Below are positions 62,392 to 64,000 of a DNA stretch of 64,000 bases, one piece after another (position 1 is the stretch's first letter; each line of letters starts with the position of its first letter). Below the pieces are notes generated by a model. It saw only the letters and a list, made by a program, of their open reading frames with translations, was not told the DNA's origin and did not search any database. The position numbers were made by a program, and so were the translations under genes. Source of the DNA: PNAI01 sp035574295 (GTDB lineage Bacteria > Pseudomonadota > Alphaproteobacteria > Rhizobiales > Xanthobacteraceae); assembly GCA_035574295.1 (NCBI GenBank), contig DATLYX010000095.1:5346-69345 (forward strand), in the 5' to 3' direction.

Positions 62392-63123
62392 GTGGCAGTC
62401 GAAAGGATTCAGTATCCGGCGGGCAACGTGACCGCCAACGGCGCTTTGGTCTGGAACGAGAGGGTGAGCGGCAAGCGCCCGCTTTTGCTCGTGATGCCGA
62501 ACTGGCTCGGCGTCACCGAGACCATCATCAAACGCGCCGGGAAAATGGCGGGCGACAAATACGTCGCCTTCGTCGCCGACATGTACGGCGGCGGCAAGAC
62601 CAGCAAGGGTCCGCCCGAGTCGCAGGATTTGATGATGGCGGTGCGCGCGGACCGCGTGGAAGGCCGCAAGCGCGCCATGGCGGCCCTCAACACCATGGTC
62701 GCCGAGGCGGAAAAGCGCGGCATCGGCGACACGTCGAAGAAGGCGGCGGTCGGCTTTTGCTTCGGCGGCGGCAACGTGCTGGAGCTGGCCCGCGCCGGCG
62801 CCGAACTCGATGCGGTGGTCTGCCTGCACGGCGACCTCGCCACCACCATGCCGGCCAAGAAAGGCGACATCAAAGCCGCGATCTTCGTGCTGCACGGCTC
62901 CAAGGATCCGGTGGCGCCCAAGGAGCAGCGCGACGCGCTCGAAGCCGAACTCGATGCCGCCGGCGCCAACTGGCAGATGCTCGACTTCGGCGGCCGCCTG
63001 CATTCGTTCAGCGAGGAGGAGACCATGATGCCCGGCATCGCCGAATATCATCCCGGCGCCGCGCACCAGACTTACCGCATGCTGGACGACTTCATTCAGG
63101 ACGCCTTCAATAAGAGGCTCTGA
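62392..63123 (+). CDS. Dienelactone hydrolase family protein
   Basis: 243 residues starting at GTG 62392 (GGGAGGTTCAA ahead). Alpha/beta hydrolase with Cys123 in GFCFGGG, the same residue number as the nucleophile of classical dienelactone hydrolase, plus HGSKDPVAPKEQ (Asp) and GRLHSFSEEE (His). Such enzymes open dienelactones in ring-cleavage pathways or act on related esters. Follows the Vgb-like gene in the same orientation. Confidence 0.9.
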   Translation: MAVERIQYPAGNVTANGALVWNERVSGKRPLLLVMPNWLGVTETIIKRAGKMAGDKYVAFVADMYGGGKTSKGPPESQDLMMAVRADRVEGRKRAMAALNTMVAEAEKRGIGDTSKKAAVGFCFGGGNVLELARAGAELDAVVCLHGDLATTMPAKKGDIKAAIFVLHGSKDPVAPKEQRDALEAELDAAGANWQMLDFGGRLHSFSEEETMMPGIAEYHPGAAHQTYRMLDDFIQDAFNKRL

Positions 63124-63160
63124 GAAGCTTTGACCTCTCGCAAACAGCAAAGGAAAAGCC

Positions 63161-64000
63161 ATGCGCTCACTGGCACGGAATTTGATGGCCATTGCCGCGA
63201 GCTTGCTTGTGCTTGCGCCCCCGGCCCAGGCCCAGACCTATCCGAGCAAACCGATCAAGTTGATCGTCTCCATCGCTGCCGGCAGCGTCACTGACGTCAT
63301 CATGCGCGCCGCCGCGGCGGAATTGCAGCCGCGGCTCGGTCAGCCGGTCGTGGTGGAGAACATCGGTGGCGCGGCCGGCATCCTGGGCGGCAAGGCCTGC
63401 GCGCAAGCCGCGCCGGATGGCCACAACGTTTGCATCATTTATCACTCCACCATGTCGTTCAATCCGTTGCTGTTCAGCAACCTGCCGTACAATCCGGACA
63501 CCGATTTCATCCCGGTCGGGCGGCTGTTCTTCCTGGTGGAGGGGCTGTTCGTTTCCTCGGCGCTCAACGTCAACAGCGTGGCCGAGCTCAAGGCTCTGGC
63601 GCAGTCGAAACCCAATGCGCTCAACTACGCCACCCTCGGCGAGGGGTCGTATCCCGACCTGTTCCGCAATTGGCTGAACAACCAGTGGGGCACCAAAATC
63701 GTAGGGATCCCCTATCGCGGCGGTGGACCGGCAGCGCAGGCGCTGGCCGCGAACAATGTCCAACTTACCCGGTTCGGGGTCGGCAACTTCATTGGCCTCG
63801 TCCAAGCCGGCAAGGTAAAGGCGCTCGCCGTGAGTTCCGCAAAACGTTCGCCGGTGCTGCCCGACGTGCCGACCTTTGCCGAAGTCGGTTGGGGCAACTA
63901 TCCCGGGCAAGGCTGGTGGGGCGTGGCGGTGCCGAAAGGCACGCCGCCACAGATTGTCGCGCGACTGAACGCCGAGTTCCAGAAGCTGTTCAGCGAACCG
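63161..64000 (+). CDS. TTT-family (Bug/TctC) solute-binding protein, truncated by window end
   Basis: 280 residues are visible; the frame is open at the right edge. Signal peptide LMAIAASLLVLAPPAQAQ, then YPSKPIKLIVSIAAGSVTD, GGAAGILGGKACAQAAPDG and IPYRGGGPAAQALAANNVQL. AAAGGAAAAGCC precedes the ATG. Its ligand is unknown; it is 37 nt after the dienelactone hydrolase gene and might serve the orphan TctAB pair at 35.6-38.1 kb, which has no binding protein of its own nearby. Confidence 0.93.
   Translation, partial: MRSLARNLMAIAASLLVLAPPAQAQTYPSKPIKLIVSIAAGSVTDVIMRAAAAELQPRLGQPVVVENIGGAAGILGGKACAQAAPDGHNVCIIYHSTMSFNPLLFSNLPYNPDTDFIPVGRLFFLVEGLFVSSALNVNSVAELKALAQSKPNALNYATLGEGSYPDLFRNWLNNQWGTKIVGIPYRGGGPAAQALAANNVQLTRFGVGNFIGLVQAGKVKALAVSSAKRSPVLPDVPTFAEVGWGNYPGQGWWGVAVPKGTPPQIVARLNAEFQKLFSEP

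Overview
The window is high-GC chromosomal DNA of an alphaproteobacterium. It most resembles the Hyphomicrobiales around Bradyrhizobium, Rhodopseudomonas and Pseudolabrys. The evidence is a circularly permuted two-piece tmRNA with the tag ANDNYAPVAQAA next to an alpha-type SspB, an hflK-hflC-DUF2065-degP cluster, a fumC-DUF4169-RHH cluster, a DUF1236 protein, many tripartite tricarboxylate (TTT) and TRAP uptake genes, and palindromic intergenic repeats.

Layout. 0-6 kb: the end of an amidohydrolase, a [2Fe-2S] ferredoxin, and an aerobic benzoyl-CoA epoxidation locus (boxR divergent from boxC-boxB) with a likely BoxR operator. A small gene behind an FNR/FixK-type box follows; boxA is absent. 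6-9 kb: an ABC importer operon. 9-16 kb: branched-chain amino acid synthesis (ilvB-ilvH, and ilvC further down) with an attenuator and leader peptide ahead of ilvB; a permease, a methyltransferase with a signal peptide and a LysE exporter lie between. 16-25 kb: miaA, a decayed MazE/MazF module, a DUF1015 protein, degP-DUF2065-hflC-hflK, an unusual cation transporter and thyA-folA.

25-40 kb is mainly solute uptake: a complete TctC-TctB-TctA set, a metallo-beta-lactamase-fold protein divergent from a TetR regulator, a TRAP set (DctP convergent with DctQ-DctM), a second TctB-TctA pair with a double-length TctB, a two-gene ChrA chromate transporter, and a PhaC-like hydrolase. 41-44 kb: an outer-membrane beta-barrel protein and an MmgE/PrpD protein.

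44-48.5 kb holds one 1485-residue protein of visibly lower GC: an SF1 helicase interrupted by a very long insert and ending in a Vsr/MTES_1575-like nuclease domain. It looks like a transferred single-gene defence system and is the best candidate for something new. 48.6-64 kb returns to housekeeping and accessory metabolism: YcgN, tmRNA with SspB, fumarase, AsmA, a GlcD-type oxidase, a methanethiol methyltransferase, a regulator-hydrolase fusion, a thioesterase, a VOC protein, a Vgb-like propeller, a dienelactone hydrolase and a TctC-like protein cut by the window end.

The gene content suggests a metabolically broad heterotroph that scavenges organic acids, degrades aromatics through CoA-thioester epoxidation and may tune some genes to low oxygen. 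All functional calls rest on reading the sequence and recalling family motifs; no database search was run.
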